Assembly: GCA_022870745.1 (NCBI GenBank)
Contig: CP085323.1
Span: 4,030,001-4,094,000 of the forward strand
DNA: 64,000 nucleotides
Origin: Silvibacterium acidisoli
Lineage (GTDB): Bacteria; Acidobacteriota; Terriglobia; Terriglobales; Acidobacteriaceae
Direction of reading: 5' to 3'
This document shows positions 27,563 through 35,832 of the stretch, piece by piece (positions within the stretch are counted from its first letter, which is position 1; each line of letters begins with the position of its first letter). Made by a program: the position numbers and the translations under genes. Below the pieces are notes generated by a model. The model had not been told where the DNA came from. It saw only the letters and a list, made by a program, of their open reading frames with translations, and searched no databases.

Positions 27563-28663
27563 TTAAAGGAGCGCGCGCAACAAGCGGTCGTTGTGCTCCG
27601 CCAGGCCGACCGAGATACGCACCCACTCATGCAGGCGATAGCCGTTCATGGGACGGACGACTATGGCCTGTTGCAGAAGGGCTTGTGTCACCTGTTCGCC
27701 ATTGCCCACGTTCACGAGCACAAAGTTTCCCGCCGATGGAATGTAACGCAAACCTGCGCGATCGAAACCATCGCAGAGCTGCTCCCTGCCTGCATCGTTG
27801 ACCTTACGGGTGCGGCTGAGGAATTCATTATCCATCAGGGCGGCGGCCGCGGCGGCCTGCGCAAAGCTGGTAGTGTTGAACGAAGGACGCACTCGGTTCA
27901 GCATCTCCGAGAGATGTGGCTGAGCGATGCAGTAGCCGATGCGCAGCGCGGCGAGTCCGTGGGCCTTCGAGAAGGTTCGCATCACGACCAGGTTGGGATA
28001 CTGCTCGACCAGCTTCGCTGGTGAAGTCTGCTGCACATCGGGCAGATACTCGGAGTATGCCTCGTCGAGCACTACGACAACTTCTTCCGGCACGTGATCG
28101 AGAAAGGCGCGGATCTCTGTTTCTTCGATGAAGGTTCCGGTCGGGTTGTTGGGGTTCGCGATGTAGAGCAGCGTGGTCTTCGCGTCGATCGCATCGAGCA
28201 TGGCGTCGAGGTCGTGGCCAAGGTTGCGCGATGGCGTAACGACTGCGGTCGCGCCGACTGAAGTGGCCGCAAGTTCGTACAGTGCGAAGGCGTATTCCGA
28301 CACGACGACAGAATCACCGCGCCCGGCGAAGGCTTTTGCCGCAAGATCGATCAGTTCGCTGCTGCCGCTGCCGATGGTGATCCACGAAGCGGGTACGCCG
28401 AAGCGCTGTTGCAGCCGGGCTTTCAGTACCGTCGCTTCGGGATCGGGATAGCATGCCGAAGGGTTCGCTGCGATGGCCATCATGGCGAGCCGTGCGCTCT
28501 CCGGCACACCCAGCGGATTCTCGTTCGAGGCTAGCTTGAGGATGCTGTCTTCCGCGAAGCCGTATTCCCGCGCGACCGAGGACGCCGACTTTCCAGGCAC
28601 GTAAAGCGGCAGCGACTGGATGTAGCTCTTTCCGTAGGAGATTGTTTCCGCAAATGCGCTCAT
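27563..28663 (-). CDS. hisC: Histidinol-phosphate aminotransferase-like PLP enzyme
   Basis: Fold-type I PLP aminotransferase of 366 aa, of the type that makes histidinol phosphate from imidazole-acetol phosphate; some members act on aromatic amino acids. Motifs are KLASNENPLGVP, ACYPDPEAT, IANPNNPTGT, VVLDEAYSEY, then TFSKAHGLAALRIGY with the PLP lysine. The start is MSAFAETISYG with GAGG upstream; the frame is open 44 codons more without homology. It is 13 bases downstream of a TSUP permease gene and clearly in one operon with it. Absence of other his genes means a role in another amino-acid pathway is possible. Confidence 0.9.
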   Translation of the reverse strand: MSAFAETISYGKSYIQSLPLYVPGKSASSVAREYGFAEDSILKLASNENPLGVPESARLAMMAIAANPSACYPDPEATVLKARLQQRFGVPASWITIGSGSSELIDLAAKAFAGRGDSVVVSEYAFALYELAATSVGATAVVTPSRNLGHDLDAMLDAIDAKTTLLYIANPNNPTGTFIEETEIRAFLDHVPEEVVVVLDEAYSEYLPDVQQTSPAKLVEQYPNLVVMRTFSKAHGLAALRIGYCIAQPHLSEMLNRVRPSFNTTSFAQAAAAAALMDNEFLSRTRKVNDAGREQLCDGFDRAGLRYIPSAGNFVLVNVGNGEQVTQALLQQAIVVRPMNGYRLHEWVRISVGLAEHNDRLLRALL

Positions 28664-28676
28664 AGAGGGCCTCAGC

Positions 28677-29477
28677 TTATCTGTGTTTGAGAAAGAAAAA
28701 GAGTGTGACAACGCAGCAAAGCACTGCGACGGAAGCGCGCATGAGTTTCGGATTCGTGCGCTGCGCGATGCGTCCACCGAAGTAGCCGCCGGCAATGGAG
28801 CCCACCGTCAGCACGATCGCCTCTGGCCATACGATCTTTCCGCCAGCCATGAGGGTTACGACGGATGCGCCGCTCATCAGCACACCGAAGAGGTTCTTGA
28901 GGCCAAGGATGAACTGCACATCTTCAATGCCGAACATGCTGAGCGTGGCGATCTGCAGGATACCCGCGCCCCCGGCGAAGTATCCGCCATAGAGCGACAC
29001 GGCAAATTGTGCGAAGGAACGCGCATCCACCGTCTTCTGCGGAAGAACGGTGCGGGCTTCGGCTTCGTCAATCTCCGCGGACCCGCGTGCGCTGCGCCGG
29101 AAGAACGAGAGCAGAAACAGGATTGTGCCGGCTAGCAGAAGGTACGGAATCAGGTGCGAGAAGACTCCGGGCGGGGTAAGCAGCACGAGCAGCCCTCCGG
29201 CGGTTCCGCCGATCACGCTCAACAGGCTAACGACCAGCAGTACATGCCAGTGCGGACGCAGCCGCGCACGGTATCCCCAGAATGCGCTGACCAGTCCTGG
29301 CCATGTGGCCAGCGAGTTGGTGGCGTTTGCCGAGATGGGCGGCACGTTGCAGAGCAGCAGCGCTGGAAAGCTGATGAAGCTGCCGCCTCCGGCAACAGCG
29401 TTTAAGCCTCCGGCAAGCACTCCGGCGGTGCAAAGAAGCGCGATCTGTGTGCCGGTTTCACTAAAAGAATTGAACAC
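28677..29477 (-). CDS. TSUP-family (TauE/SafE) membrane permease
   Basis: Integral membrane protein of 266 aa with about eight helices. The TSUP signature is duplicated in the two halves: GLNAVAGGGSFISFPALL near the N-terminus and YGGYFAGGAGILQIATLSMFG in the middle. Known members move sulfite, sulfoacetate and other organic sulfur anions. The start is GTG, with a TATTCT box six bases upstream and no ribosome site, so it is a likely leaderless gene. It leads the operon with hisC and is divergent from the Lrp gene, whose product may control it. Confidence 0.88.
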   Translation of the reverse strand: MFNSFSETGTQIALLCTAGVLAGGLNAVAGGGSFISFPALLLCNVPPISANATNSLATWPGLVSAFWGYRARLRPHWHVLLVVSLLSVIGGTAGGLLVLLTPPGVFSHLIPYLLLAGTILFLLSFFRRSARGSAEIDEAEARTVLPQKTVDARSFAQFAVSLYGGYFAGGAGILQIATLSMFGIEDVQFILGLKNLFGVLMSGASVVTLMAGGKIVWPEAIVLTVGSIAGGYFGGRIAQRTNPKLMRASVAVLCCVVTLFFFLKHR

Positions 29478-29483
29478 TCAGCA

Positions 29484-29489
29484 AGAATA
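29484..29489 (-). promoter_or_regulatory. Candidate leaderless -10 box for the TSUP-hisC operon
   Basis: TATTCT six bases before the GTG start codon, with no Shine-Dalgarno sequence between. Confidence 0.5.
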
Positions 29490-29542
29490 GGACGAGTCGT
29501 GCATGCAGGGATTGCGTATTGGTGCCGAATGGCTTTCTTTTG

Positions 29543-29557
29543 CGCAATAAAATTGCG
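29543..29557. promoter_or_regulatory. Candidate Lrp-family operator
   Basis: Perfect inverted repeat CGCAAT-AAA-ATTGCG in the 124-base gap between the divergent Lrp and TSUP genes. Length and AT-rich centre are compatible with an Lrp/AsnC dimer site. Confidence 0.45.
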
Positions 29558-29601
29558 ATAATGCCTTCTATAGTATTTACGGATTGCTGGGTGGAGGGTT
29601 C

Positions 29602-30059
29602 ATGCGGCTGGATGAGATCGACACACGCATCCTGGAGATTCTCCAGGAGCGCGCGGACATTCCGAATACCGAACTGGCCGATCTTGTCGGCTTGACGCCC
29701 GCGCCCTGCCTTCGCCGCGTCCAGCGTCTGCGCGAAGACGGGATCATCCGCAAGTTCACCATCGAAATCGACAACAAAAAGCTCGGCTTTCAGCTGGCGG
29801 CTATCGTCGAGGTCAGCCTGGAGCGGCATACGACCGAGGCCGGGAATTCATTCCTCGCCTCAATCAAAAAATGCCGGAGATCCAGTCCTGCCATCTCGTG
29901 ACGGGCGACTTCGACTTCAACCTGCGTGTGCTGGTGAAAGATCTCGAGGAGTACAAGAAGCTGGTATGGGAGCGGATGCACACGATCAAGGGGATCAAGA
30001 CGATCCGCTCAACGGTGATTCTGCATACCCACAAGGACACGCTGAACGCGAAGCTTTGA
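29602..30059 (+). pseudogene. Lrp/AsnC-family regulator interrupted by a one-base frameshift
   Basis: Two frames together give a complete 152-aa Lrp-type protein. The first has the helix-turn-helix (MRLDEIDTRILEILQE, LADLVGLTPAPCLRRVQRL). The second has the ligand-binding RAM domain (MPEIQSCHLVTGDFDFNLRV, then GIKTIRSTVILHTHKD). The break lies in a run of six A (29866-29871): the sequence ATC AAA AAA TGC should be ATC AAA AAA ATG to give IKKMPEI, so one A is missing. GGTGGAGGG precedes the ATG. It is a recent mutation, a sequencing error, or a slippage site. It is divergent from the TSUP-hisC operon, which it probably regulates. Confidence 0.85.
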
Positions 30060-30072
30060 TCCTGGCTGCGTG

Positions 30073-31116
30073 TTACCGGCTCGCGTAGTAGCCGGCAACG
30101 GTTCTCGCGGTCACTCCCGGTTTGTTCACCTTTACCTGGACTGAGTGGTACTCATCGGGCTTCTCGCCGGTTGGAGGGACGTACGAGAGCGTGTAGAAAG
30201 GCTCCGCATCGCGCACTGCGCGATCCACCAGCCCGGCGATGTCGTTGCTGGAATTCAGCACCAGGCCGCCGCTATTGACGGCCAGAACCTGCAGGCTGAT
30301 GTTGCCGATGGAGGCGTCCTGCCAGCGCTTCACCGGCTTCATGAAATCCTTGTAGATAAATGCGTGGAAGGTTCCCGCCTCATCGGTCCCCAGGGTATCC
30401 ACGTTGTAGAGAGTGACGCGGGAGGCACGAAACAGATCTGAGAGCCGCATGATCTCGTTGAACAGGTCCTTCTGCTGTTTCTCTCCTATGATGACGTTCG
30501 GGCCGGAGAGAAAGGCCCATCCCGGCGAGAGCCACACCACTACCTTGCGTCCAGGCATCGTGTTCAGGCGCGTCAGGAGATCCGCCAGTGCTGTCACGGA
30601 GATCCCGAGGCGGTCTGTGGCTCCGTAAAATCCGGCCGCTCTGCCTTCCTGGCGTATGCCGATACTGAGTTGTTTCAGGTCCCGGCTCAGGGTGTTGCCG
30701 TCGGTGGAGGCGGTATTTTGCATTTTCACACCTCCATCCTCGGTTAAGAGCGCCAGCGACGTTGGGAAGGGAAGATGACCGTCATGGAGGCTGAGGAAGC
30801 GGTCCAGCTGGTTGCGGGTGAATGCGAGCCGGCTGTAGTCAGTATTTGCCGCGTCGATCAGCAGGATCACGCGGGTCTGCTCGAGGTCGTTCTTGTCGGG
30901 AGTAAACGAGGAAACCGGTTGCGGCTTGCCATTGTCGAAGATGCCAAAATCCTGCTCTGTCAGGCCTTCTATCGGAAGACCGTTGCCCTGGGTAGCGAAC
31001 ACGTCGAGATGGATCGCCTCACCCTGAGGAGCGGCAGCCAAAGTTGCCCGGGGCAGAAGGGCGGAAAGACAGAGGACAGAAACAAGCGCGCAGAATCGAA
31101 CACGGACAGCCTTCAT
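30073..31116 (-). CDS. Exported VWFA-related domain protein
   Basis: Protein of 347 aa of the VWFA-related family that is expanded in Acidobacteriota. Signal peptide (FCALVSVLCLSALLPRATLA), then a DVFATQ..PIEGLTEQDFGIFDNGKPQ beta domain. A von Willebrand A-like domain follows (about 75-260) with TRVILLIDAANTDY in place of the full DxSxS MIDAS and MPGRKVVVWLSPGW. The end FYTLSYVPPTGEKPDEYHSVQVKV is typical. It probably mediates periplasmic or surface protein contacts; the precise function is unknown for the family. AAGGGG precedes the ATG. Confidence 0.85.
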   Translation of the reverse strand: MKAVRVRFCALVSVLCLSALLPRATLAAAPQGEAIHLDVFATQGNGLPIEGLTEQDFGIFDNGKPQPVSSFTPDKNDLEQTRVILLIDAANTDYSRLAFTRNQLDRFLSLHDGHLPFPTSLALLTEDGGVKMQNTASTDGNTLSRDLKQLSIGIRQEGRAAGFYGATDRLGISVTALADLLTRLNTMPGRKVVVWLSPGWAFLSGPNVIIGEKQQKDLFNEIMRLSDLFRASRVTLYNVDTLGTDEAGTFHAFIYKDFMKPVKRWQDASIGNISLQVLAVNSGGLVLNSSNDIAGLVDRAVRDAEPFYTLSYVPPTGEKPDEYHSVQVKVNKPGVTARTVAGYYASR

Positions 31117-31269
31117 CGTTATACCCCTTGAGTGGCCCGCAGAGGATGCCCAACTGCATGGAGACGGAATGCCAAGTTATTTAGTCTCGCGATTTTTTAT
31201 CATTTTCTGCGTTTCGGCGTATAGCCCGCCCGGCCGCGCCGCGAGACCGGCAAGAAATGGCCCAAAACC

Positions 31270-31278
31270 TGCTATACT
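31270..31278 (+). promoter_or_regulatory. Extended -10 promoter of ispD
   Basis: TG-C-TATACT, nine bases before the ispD ATG. The leader would be only two or three bases long. Confidence 0.55.
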
Positions 31279-31287
31279 CCAGTGTTT

Positions 31288-32013
31288 ATGCGCGTTTATG
31301 TAATTCTTCCTGCAGCCGGACTCGGCACCCGGATGGCTGGCGGCAGCAGTTCCGCCGCCTCGCCGAAGCAGTTTCTTGAGCTCGCCGGTTTGCCGATACT
31401 GATCCATAGCCTGCGTGCCTTTGCCGGCATCGCCTCCGTTGCTGGAATCTATGTCGCCGTTCGCCCCAACGAGAAGGACCGCGTGACGGCACAGGTAAGC
31501 GAGTATGGATACACCGGAAAGGTCACGGTCGTCGAAGGCGGAGATCACCGCCAGCAGAGCGTGGCGAATGCCCTGGCCGCGATCGACTGCGCCCCTGACG
31601 ATGTGATCCTGGTACATGACGCAGTGCGTCCTCTTATTGATCCTGCGACGATTCAGCGGACCATCGAAGCGGTAGAGAAGCACAAAGCCGCTATCGTAGC
31701 CCTGCCTGCGGTCGACACGATCAAGCAGGTGGAGCGTACGGCAGGCGGAGCCATCATCACCTCAACCATTCCGCGTGAGCATGTGGTCATGGCACAGACA
31801 CCGCAGGGTTTTCGCTACTCGCTGCTGAAAGATGCTTTTGCCGCCGCTGCCGCTGACGAGTTTATCGGGACAGACGAAGCCAGCCTGGTGGAACGCTTTG
31901 GCGCGCAGGTGGCCGTGGTGCAGGGCTCGCCGTCGAATATCAAGATCACGCATCTCGGCGATATCGAGCTGGCGGAGTTCTACCTGCGGCGCAAACCTGT
32001 TTCGATTGGCTAA
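31288..32013 (+). CDS. ispD: 2-C-methyl-D-erythritol 4-phosphate cytidylyltransferase
   Basis: MEP-pathway enzyme (241 aa) that joins CTP and MEP to CDP-ME for isoprenoid synthesis. Motifs are LPAAGLGTRM with the nucleotide loop, ASPKQFLELAG, VHDAVRPLID, AQTPQGFRY and GSPSNIKIT. A GTG six bases upstream is in frame, but the ATG gives the canonical N-terminus MRVYVILPAAG. An extended -10 box almost touches the start codon. The next pathway gene of the CDP-ME branch, ispF, follows after 75 bases. Confidence 0.96.
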   Translation: MRVYVILPAAGLGTRMAGGSSSAASPKQFLELAGLPILIHSLRAFAGIASVAGIYVAVRPNEKDRVTAQVSEYGYTGKVTVVEGGDHRQQSVANALAAIDCAPDDVILVHDAVRPLIDPATIQRTIEAVEKHKAAIVALPAVDTIKQVERTAGGAIITSTIPREHVVMAQTPQGFRYSLLKDAFAAAAADEFIGTDEASLVERFGAQVAVVQGSPSNIKITHLGDIELAEFYLRRKPVSIG

Positions 32014-32088
32014 AACGCGGGGTGGTGGGCGCGCTTTTCCGCTGGCATTCGCGATACGATCACAAAGACTGCTTCACACGGAAAAATC

Positions 32089-32706
32089 ATGAACATCAGA
32101 ATCGGATACGGCTGGGATTCGCACGCGTTTAAGCCGGGCGTGCCATTGAAAATCGGAGGTCTTGCCATCGACCACCCCGAGGGGCTGGCAGGACACTCGG
32201 ACGGCGATGTACTGCTGCATGCAATTACCGATGCATTGCTTGGCGCAGTTTCGGCCGGCGATATCGGAAGCTTCTTTCCTCCCGGCGATCCGCGCTGGAA
32301 GAATGCGGACTCATCGATCTTTCTGAACCTGGCGCTTGAAGAGATTCAGAATGCCGGTTATCGCATCGTCAATATCGATACGACTCTGGTGCTTGCCGCT
32401 CCTAAGATCGGCCCGCTGGCTGCGGATCTCCGCGAGCGCGTCGCCGACCTGCTCGACGTGGAGCCTTCGAACGTGGGCATCAAGGCCAAGAGCCCCGAGG
32501 GCCTGAATCTTGACCACGTAGCCCAGGCTCATGCCGTTGTCCTGCTGGAAAAGGTCGAGAACCCCGAAGAGCTGCGCAGCATGAGCGATGTGATCGAAAG
32601 CCAGAAGCAGCTCGAAGATGTCGTGAAGGACCTGGTGAGCCAGGTTCACGGCGTCGAGCCGCGGCGGGTTCTGAAGCCTGTCTTCGACACCGAAGATATC
32701 ACTTAG
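32089..32706 (+). CDS. ispF: 2-C-methyl-D-erythritol 2,4-cyclodiphosphate synthase with C-terminal extension
   Basis: MEP-pathway cyclase (205 aa) that makes MEcPP. The zinc ligands are in GYGWDSHAF and GHSDGDVLLHAITDALLGA, and GDIGSFFPPGDPRWKNADS, APKIGPL and KAKSPEGLNL follow. The usual protein is about 157-160 residues, so here some 45 extra residues form a charged helical tail (NPEELRSMSDVIESQKQLED, then VSQVHGVEPRRVLKPVFDTED). It follows ispD in the same direction. The start is the ATG before NIRIGYGWDS. Confidence 0.95.
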   Translation: MNIRIGYGWDSHAFKPGVPLKIGGLAIDHPEGLAGHSDGDVLLHAITDALLGAVSAGDIGSFFPPGDPRWKNADSSIFLNLALEEIQNAGYRIVNIDTTLVLAAPKIGPLAADLRERVADLLDVEPSNVGIKAKSPEGLNLDHVAQAHAVVLLEKVENPEELRSMSDVIESQKQLEDVVKDLVSQVHGVEPRRVLKPVFDTEDIT

Positions 32707-32745
32707 TAGCTGGTGATGCGGTTAGCTTGGGACCGGCTAGCTTTT

Positions 32746-32797
32746 ACGGCCAGCTGAGTTGCGGTCAGAAGATCCTGACTGCTCCTTAGCTGGCCGT
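32746..32797 (+). other. Two-part stem-loop between ispF and the M14 peptidase gene
   Basis: The outer arms ACGGCCAGCT and AGCTGGCCGT pair perfectly. The inner arms GCGGTCAG and CTGACTGC pair with one G-T. The two stems are separated by symmetrical five-base internal loops. TTTC follows, so it may act as a terminator or processing site of the ispD-ispF transcript. Confidence 0.55.
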
Positions 32798-32845
32798 TTC
32801 ACTGCTGATGTCTTCGGGCTGACCGATCCTGCGCTGCCTTCGTGG

Positions 32846-32854
32846 TGCTACGCT
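32846..32854 (+). promoter_or_regulatory. Extended -10, leaderless promoter of the M14 peptidase gene
   Basis: TG-C-TACGCT, six bases before the GTG start. It repeats the TGC-TAnnnT layout seen at ispD. Confidence 0.5.
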
Positions 32855-32860
32855 GTTTTT

Positions 32861-34675
32861 GTGAAGATTGCCATTGCCGTCCTCCTGTTTGCAGCCTCCT
32901 GTGCTTCCGCTCAGGACTGGCGCACTCCCTCGGAAATCTCCAACTATGCAACCACTCCGGACTATGCCGCCACCATGGCGTACCTGCGCCGCGTGGCGGA
33001 TGCTGCTCCGGCGCAGGTGAAGATTGAGCCGTTCGGCACCACTGGCGAAGGCCGTGAGCTGGACATTGTTATCGCTTCGAAGGATGGGGACTTCGATCCG
33101 GCGAAGATTCACGCGTCGCACCGGCCGATCGTGCTGGTGCAGAATTCGATCCATGCCGGCGAGATGGATGGCAAGGATGCCTGCATGGCCCTGTTGCGCG
33201 ACATGGTGATCACGAAGTCGCAGGCGGCTTTGCTGGACAATGCTGTCTTCGTCTTTATTCCCATGTACAACGCCGACGGCCACGAACGGCGCTCACCCTA
33301 CAACCGCATCAACCAGAACGGGCCCGATGAGATGGGCTGGCGCGGGAACGGCACAAATCTCAACCTGAATCGCGACTACATGAAGGCGGATGCGCCGGAG
33401 ACACGCGCGCTGCTGAAGATGTTTCATGAGTGGCTGCCTGACTTCTTTGTCGACGATCATGTGACCGACGGCGCCGACTATCAGTACGACGTGACCTTCA
33501 CCATCGATGACGGGCCAAACGTGTACAGCCCGACGGCGCACTGGATCGATGAGGCAGTGAAACCGGTGCTGGTGAAGGACGTCGATGCGGTGCCCGGCCA
33601 CCTCGCCGCGCCGACCTATATCGAGCTGAATGACGACACCGATCCGGCGAAGGGACTGTCGTTCGACAATAATCCGCCGCGCTTTTCGACCGGCTACATG
33701 ATTCTTGAGAACCGTCCCGGCATGCTGGTCGAGATGCACATGCTCAAGGACTACAAGACGCGTGTGACAGGGAACTACGAGGTGCTGCGCAGCCTGATGA
33801 CGGTCGTTAATCGCGATGCCGCGAAGCTGGTTGCATTGAATGCCGCAGCGGACGCACAGGCAGAGCAGACGGGCGCGCACCCGCTTGCAAACCAACAGGT
33901 TGCGCTGAGCGTGGGCTGGAATGGCGAGACCACGCCATTTCTCTTTCACGGTTACAAATACACGCGGCAGCTGAGTGAAGTCTCGGGAAAGATGTGGGTG
34001 AAGTACTCGCACGAGCCGTGGGATGTGTCGCTGCCCATGTCGGACGGCTTCAAAGTGACGGCTTCGACCGCACCGCCTGTGGCCTACATCATTCCTCGCC
34101 AATGGGCGCATGTGATCGATGTGCTGGCCGCGCACCAGGTGAAGATGCAGCGGACTACTTCCGCATGGAGCGGACAGGTGGAGAGCTACCACTGTGGCGA
34201 TATGCAGTGGAACCGGTTTCCCTTCGAAGGCCGTCATCCCATCTTTGCCGGAGAGGCAGGAGCGGAGCCGGGCAAGTTCGGCCATTGCGACCTGGTGACG
34301 GAGACGCAGACCTATCCCGCCGGTTCGGTCATTGTCCCGCTCAATCAGCGGCTGGCGAAGGTCGTGCTCGGCTGGCTGGAGCCCGCTGCTCCCGACTCCG
34401 CGATGGCCTGGGGCTTCTTCGATGCGATCTTCGAGCAGAAGGAGTATGGCGAACCCTACGTCGTCGAGAAGCTGGCGCGCGAGATGATGGCCAAGGATCC
34501 CCGTCTGAAGACGGAGTTCGAGCAGCGGGTGCAGAATGACCCGAATTTTGCTGCAGACCCGAACGCGCGGCTCAACTTCTTCTACGAGCATTCACCCTGG
34601 TATGCCGCGAACAAGGTCGGTCAGTATCCGGTGGGCAGGCTGCTGAAACTGGATGGCGTGCCGGTTGAAAAGTGA
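32861..34675 (+). CDS. Exported M14-family zinc carboxypeptidase-like protein
   Basis: Metallopeptidase-like protein of 604 aa. GTG starts a signal peptide (KIAIAVLLFAASCASAQ). The M14 zinc ligands appear as IHAGEMDGKDA (His and Glu) and VDDHVTDGADY (His). Asn-Arg substrate residues are in NLNRDYMKADAPETRAL, and GMLVEMHMLKDYKTRV carries the likely catalytic Glu. The C-terminal 250 residues are a further domain of unknown role. It probably trims peptides or acyl-peptides in the periplasm. The frame is open 34 codons upstream of the GTG through the intergenic hairpin, which speaks against the longer start. Confidence 0.88.
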   Translation: MKIAIAVLLFAASCASAQDWRTPSEISNYATTPDYAATMAYLRRVADAAPAQVKIEPFGTTGEGRELDIVIASKDGDFDPAKIHASHRPIVLVQNSIHAGEMDGKDACMALLRDMVITKSQAALLDNAVFVFIPMYNADGHERRSPYNRINQNGPDEMGWRGNGTNLNLNRDYMKADAPETRALLKMFHEWLPDFFVDDHVTDGADYQYDVTFTIDDGPNVYSPTAHWIDEAVKPVLVKDVDAVPGHLAAPTYIELNDDTDPAKGLSFDNNPPRFSTGYMILENRPGMLVEMHMLKDYKTRVTGNYEVLRSLMTVVNRDAAKLVALNAAADAQAEQTGAHPLANQQVALSVGWNGETTPFLFHGYKYTRQLSEVSGKMWVKYSHEPWDVSLPMSDGFKVTASTAPPVAYIIPRQWAHVIDVLAAHQVKMQRTTSAWSGQVESYHCGDMQWNRFPFEGRHPIFAGEAGAEPGKFGHCDLVTETQTYPAGSVIVPLNQRLAKVVLGWLEPAAPDSAMAWGFFDAIFEQKEYGEPYVVEKLAREMMAKDPRLKTEFEQRVQNDPNFAADPNARLNFFYEHSPWYAANKVGQYPVGRLLKLDGVPVEK

Positions 34676-34733
34676 AGGCCAGCAGCTTGTGACCCTGTAG
34701 TTACCGGTGCGAGGTTACTAAGGGAGCACTTGG

Positions 34734-34753
34734 CTCTCCCGAAAGAGGGAGAG
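34734..34753 (+). terminator. Possible terminator hairpin after the M14 gene
   Basis: CTCTCCC and GGGAGAG pair around GAAAGA, followed by TCAATTTCTTT. The T-tract is interrupted, so termination is uncertain. Confidence 0.4.
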
Positions 34754-34917
34754 TCAATTTCTTTGGTCAGTGACAGAATGAGTGCAGTTGAGTCCGAGGC
34801 GGGAAGCGCTGTGTTTTCCCCAAGGATGGCGATGAGCGCCAGCACTTTGCCGGACCCGAAGCTCGTCCGGTGACTGAAGTCTCTCAGGGCTCGTATGCAC
34901 AAAATGGAGAACACTCG

Positions 34918-35772
34918 ATGACCCCTCGCACTGTAACCTCTCTTCTGCTCGGTTTCTCACTGGCAACTGCCGGTTCTCTCGTGGCGCAGCAGCCCGTCAA
35001 CGGCCAGCCGATGGATGCGTCGCAGGCCCAGGCAGCAGCGGCTCCTGCCGCGGAAGCGCCTTCCAACCAGAAGTTCATCGTTCCTGCGGGAACAAAAATT
35101 CCGTTGACGCTGCGTGCGGCGATCAGCACCAAGACAGCCAAGCCGGGCGATGCCGTCTACCTTCAGACCAACTTCCCGACGGTGGTTGGTTCGCGCGTGG
35201 TCATTCCGCAGGGCGTTTTCGTCCAGGGATACATCGACGGCGTGCGCAAGCCCACCAAGATGAAGGGCCAGGCGCAGCTCATGATGCACTTTGTTTCGAT
35301 GGCTTTCCCGAACGGCGTCGTGATTGCTCTGCCGGGCGCGGTCGACAAGGTTCCGGGTACGAACAACACCCAGGTGAAGGACAAGGAAGGTCTGATCCAG
35401 GGCGACAGCACCAAGGCCGCCGATGGCAAGACCGTTGTGGTTGACAGTGCAGGCGGCGCAGGCCTCGGAGCTCTCGCTGGTTATGCGGCCGGCAGCGGCC
35501 CTTCCGGCATGGGTATCGGTATCGGAGCTGGAGCCGGTGCAGCAGCGGGTATCGTCGAAGTCATGCTGAAGCACGGCAACGCCGACATCGTCTTCCAGGA
35601 AGGCTCGACAGTCACCATGGTGATGCAGCGTCCGCTGGAAGTGGAAGAGCAGCAGCTTGCCGGCATGAAGAACCTGACCGGTTACGATGGTCCGGAGATG
35701 ACCCCGGTGAACGCGCAGCAGATGCCGATGGCCAAGCCCACCACCAACAGCCAGCCGAAGGCCACCAACTAA
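34918..35772 (+). CDS. Exported protein with glycine-zipper-like segment
   Basis: Protein of 284 aa. TGGAGAA precedes the ATG and a signal peptide follows (SLLLGFSLATAGSLVAQ). The core FIVPAGTKIPLTLRAAISTK, then AKPGDAVYLQT..VVIPQGVFVQGYI, resembles the beta domain of TrbI/VirB10-like or SLBB-like envelope proteins. A Gly/Ala run (GGAGLGALAGYAAGSG, then GIGIGAGAGAAAG) looks like a glycine zipper and might insert in membrane. The Gln/Met/Pro-rich tail is probably disordered. Common in Acidobacteriota to my knowledge, but without assigned function. It ends at a strong bidirectional terminator. Confidence 0.75.
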   Translation: MTPRTVTSLLLGFSLATAGSLVAQQPVNGQPMDASQAQAAAAPAAEAPSNQKFIVPAGTKIPLTLRAAISTKTAKPGDAVYLQTNFPTVVGSRVVIPQGVFVQGYIDGVRKPTKMKGQAQLMMHFVSMAFPNGVVIALPGAVDKVPGTNNTQVKDKEGLIQGDSTKAADGKTVVVDSAGGAGLGALAGYAAGSGPSGMGIGIGAGAGAAAGIVEVMLKHGNADIVFQEGSTVTMVMQRPLEVEEQQLAGMKNLTGYDGPEMTPVNAQQMPMAKPTTNSQPKATN

Positions 35773-35789
35773 CTTCTGCCTTTAAGACA

Positions 35790-35826
35790 AAAGAAAATGC
35801 CCGCTTGCCGCGGGCATTTTCTTTTT
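35790..35826. terminator. Bidirectional rho-independent terminator
   Basis: AAAGAAAATGCCCGC and GCGGGCATTTTCTTT pair around a short loop, with A and T runs on the two sides. It sits between two convergent genes (stops at 35772 and 35833) and serves both. Confidence 0.92.
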
Positions 35827-35832
35827 GGGCAA

